Source of the DNA: Boseongicola sp. SB0662_bin_57
GTDB lineage: Bacteria; Pseudomonadota; Alphaproteobacteria; Rhodobacterales; Rhodobacteraceae
Assembly: GCA_009839535.1 (NCBI GenBank)
Contig: VXPN01000433.1
Coordinates: forward strand, 1 to 15,282
DNA length: 15,282 nucleotides
Reading direction: 5' to 3'
The stretch's first letter is position 1. Each line of letters starts with the position of its first letter. Shown here piece by piece: positions 14,231-15,282 of the stretch. A program made the position numbers and the translations under genes. Below the pieces are notes generated by a model, which was not told the origin of the DNA, did not search any database, and saw only the letters and a list, made by a program, of their open reading frames with translations.

Positions 14231-15202
14231 CTACGGGCGCAGCTCTTCCGGAATGCTGACGCCAGCTTCTTCGTAGTGCCTCGCGGCCCCGGGATGAATC
14301 GGGACGTTGACGGACGTGAACGCGGTATCCGGCGTGACTTCCCTGAGGAAGAATGCCGTTGCATGGACCTCGTCCAGGTTCTTCCAGAACGCCCTGGTGG
14401 CGTTGTAGACGACCTCTTCCGAGACGCCCGCATGAGTCCCTATGAACTGGAAGAACCCGAGCGCCGTGATGGTGCCTTCCGTAAGCTGTCCCTTGTACAC
14501 GTCGCCGCCGAATTGCATCATGCCACGTCCCGGACGCCCGAACAGTGCCTGCATTGCGTCCGAACCGACGACGTCTTCCGGAATCGAAAGAACGCGAAAC
14601 TCTCCTGAGAGGCCAAATTGCTCGATCTTGGCCGAACCGATCTCTGCGGGCCGCACCATCATGTCAATCTTGCCATCTGCAAGTGCCGCATATCCCTCGC
14701 CCCAGGCCAGACGCACTGCGGTGTAGTCCGTGCCAGCCTCGTATCCCGTGATGATCTTGATCAGCGCCTCTGACGTCGCTGACGCGGATCCGGCAGGGGG
14801 ACCCGTGAAGACGGTCTTGCCCTTGAGGTCTTCCCACGTCTCGATTCCCGATCCTGCCAAGGTCACGGGGTGGTAGGCTCCCGCCTTGAAGCCAAGGATT
14901 GCCCGCAGTTGCGCCGCCGCCGCAGCGGCGTCATCGACGTTTTCGTACATGCGTGCCTGGTTCTTCATCAAGTTCACGAGCGATGGAACCGACGAGAAGA
15001 AGTCGATCTCGCCACGTCCGCCCCTGAGCATGGACTTGGTCAGCGTCTGGCCGGCATTGACCTGGATTTCCACGCCGGCCTTTCCGGCCTGGTTGGCGAA
15101 CGCCACGAACATCGCATGAACCGGGTCACCCGCGCCCGCGATTTCCCCCTTGAAGATTTCGGCCACGGAGGCCGACGGCATGGTGGACGCGGCCGCAACC
15201 AT
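14231..15202 (-). CDS. TAXI-family TRAP transporter solute receptor, signal peptide truncated
   Basis: The product resembles TAXI periplasmic receptors: VQVNAGQ-like IQVNAGQTLTKSMLRGGRGE, IDFFSSVPSL, LRAILGFKAGAYHPVTLAGS, GIETWEDLKGKTVFTGPPAG, and YAALADGKIDMMVRPAEIG, then a C-terminal helical lobe ending SIPEELRP. These proteins bind an organic anion and deliver it to the fused TRAP permease encoded just downstream. The first in-frame ATG (15200-15202) starts inside the signal peptide and lacks a Shine-Dalgarno. Upstream codons still read KSLFISVG, a signal-peptide core leading to a cleavage site at SASVA|EIF, but the charged beginning and start codon are absent. From about 15227 the reading frame enters Cys-rich nonsense with no ATG, GTG or TTG to the window edge. 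The gene is probably broken at its 5' end by an insertion or rearrangement. Confidence 0.82.
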   Translation of the reverse strand: MVAAASTMPSASVAEIFKGEIAGAGDPVHAMFVAFANQAGKAGVEIQVNAGQTLTKSMLRGGRGEIDFFSSVPSLVNLMKNQARMYENVDDAAAAAAQLRAILGFKAGAYHPVTLAGSGIETWEDLKGKTVFTGPPAGSASATSEALIKIITGYEAGTDYTAVRLAWGEGYAALADGKIDMMVRPAEIGSAKIEQFGLSGEFRVLSIPEDVVGSDAMQALFGRPGRGMMQFGGDVYKGQLTEGTITALGFFQFIGTHAGVSEEVVYNATRAFWKNLDEVHATAFFLREVTPDTAFTSVNVPIHPGAARHYEEAGVSIPEELRP

Positions 15203-15226
15203 GCCGACCGAAATGAAGAGTGATTT

Positions 15227-15282
15227 GCAGCCCGGGTTCCACTCTGAGGTGCAACAGCAGCGAGCGAGGGCGAAGCCCGAGC
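15227..15282. mobile_element. Possible insertion-sequence end or other foreign DNA at the right edge
   Basis: The sequence changes abruptly where the TAXI receptor's signal-peptide start should be. What follows (CAGCCCGGGTTCCACTCTGA, GGTGCAACAG, then GC-rich GAGGGCGAAGCCC) contains no start codon for the receptor and no reading frame I can assign. The arrangement resembles the end of an IS inserted in the signal peptide; the GTTGCACCTCAGAGTGGAAC motif (complement strand) loosely recalls IS30-type ends from memory. The window stops before any transposase. Confidence 0.35.

Noticed and set aside
1..15282. CRISPR array, tRNA or rRNA genes
   Set aside because: No regularly spaced repeats, cloverleaf-like segments with CCA-type ends, or rRNA-like stretches were seen on either strand.

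Overview
The window is GC-rich DNA that looks like an alphaproteobacterium, most likely Rhodobacterales (Roseobacter/Paracoccus-type). The reasons are a class I (archaeal-type) lysyl-tRNA synthetase beside a TerB-fold protein, a NadD of the style I associate with that order, TRAP-TAXI transport genes, and GC-rich codons with long spurious antisense frames. The taxon is an inference from recalled family features, not from a search.

Left third (1-4925): a recombination scar. It holds a PrlF/YhaV-type toxin-antitoxin pair, a membrane-domain AraC regulator divergent from a secreted alpha/beta hydrolase, and at least three degraded pieces of serine recombinase genes. One piece (1-235) is the end of a resolvase with an in-frame TGA. 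Two others look like the front (about 4250-4642) and the tail (about 1716-1860) of one recombinase, same strand and correct order, with the araC-hydrolase pair lying between them. The araC-hydrolase intergenic region has two 15-bp direct repeats exactly 21 bp apart, the geometry expected for an AraC-type operator.

Middle (4926-10381): mostly housekeeping and amino-acid metabolism. A leftward cluster encodes a class IV branched-chain-type aminotransferase, an ornithine cyclodeaminase/mu-crystallin-family dehydrogenase and a universal stress protein. Then come nadD (rightward), a TerB-fold protein with a TTG start (leftward), and lysK (rightward).

Right third (10673-15282): a leftward three-gene unit made of a TAXI-type solute receptor, a fused TRAP permease and a cytoplasmic sulfatase/phosphonate-monoester-hydrolase-family enzyme whose start overlaps the permease stop. 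Together they look like an import-then-hydrolyse route for an anionic ester. The receptor gene lacks the start of its signal peptide: at about 15226 its sequence gives way to unrelated DNA, possibly the end of an insertion sequence, so the unit may have been cut from its promoter. The best candidates for something undescribed are this transporter-hydrolase unit and the regulator-hydrolase pair apparently lodged in a recombinase gene.
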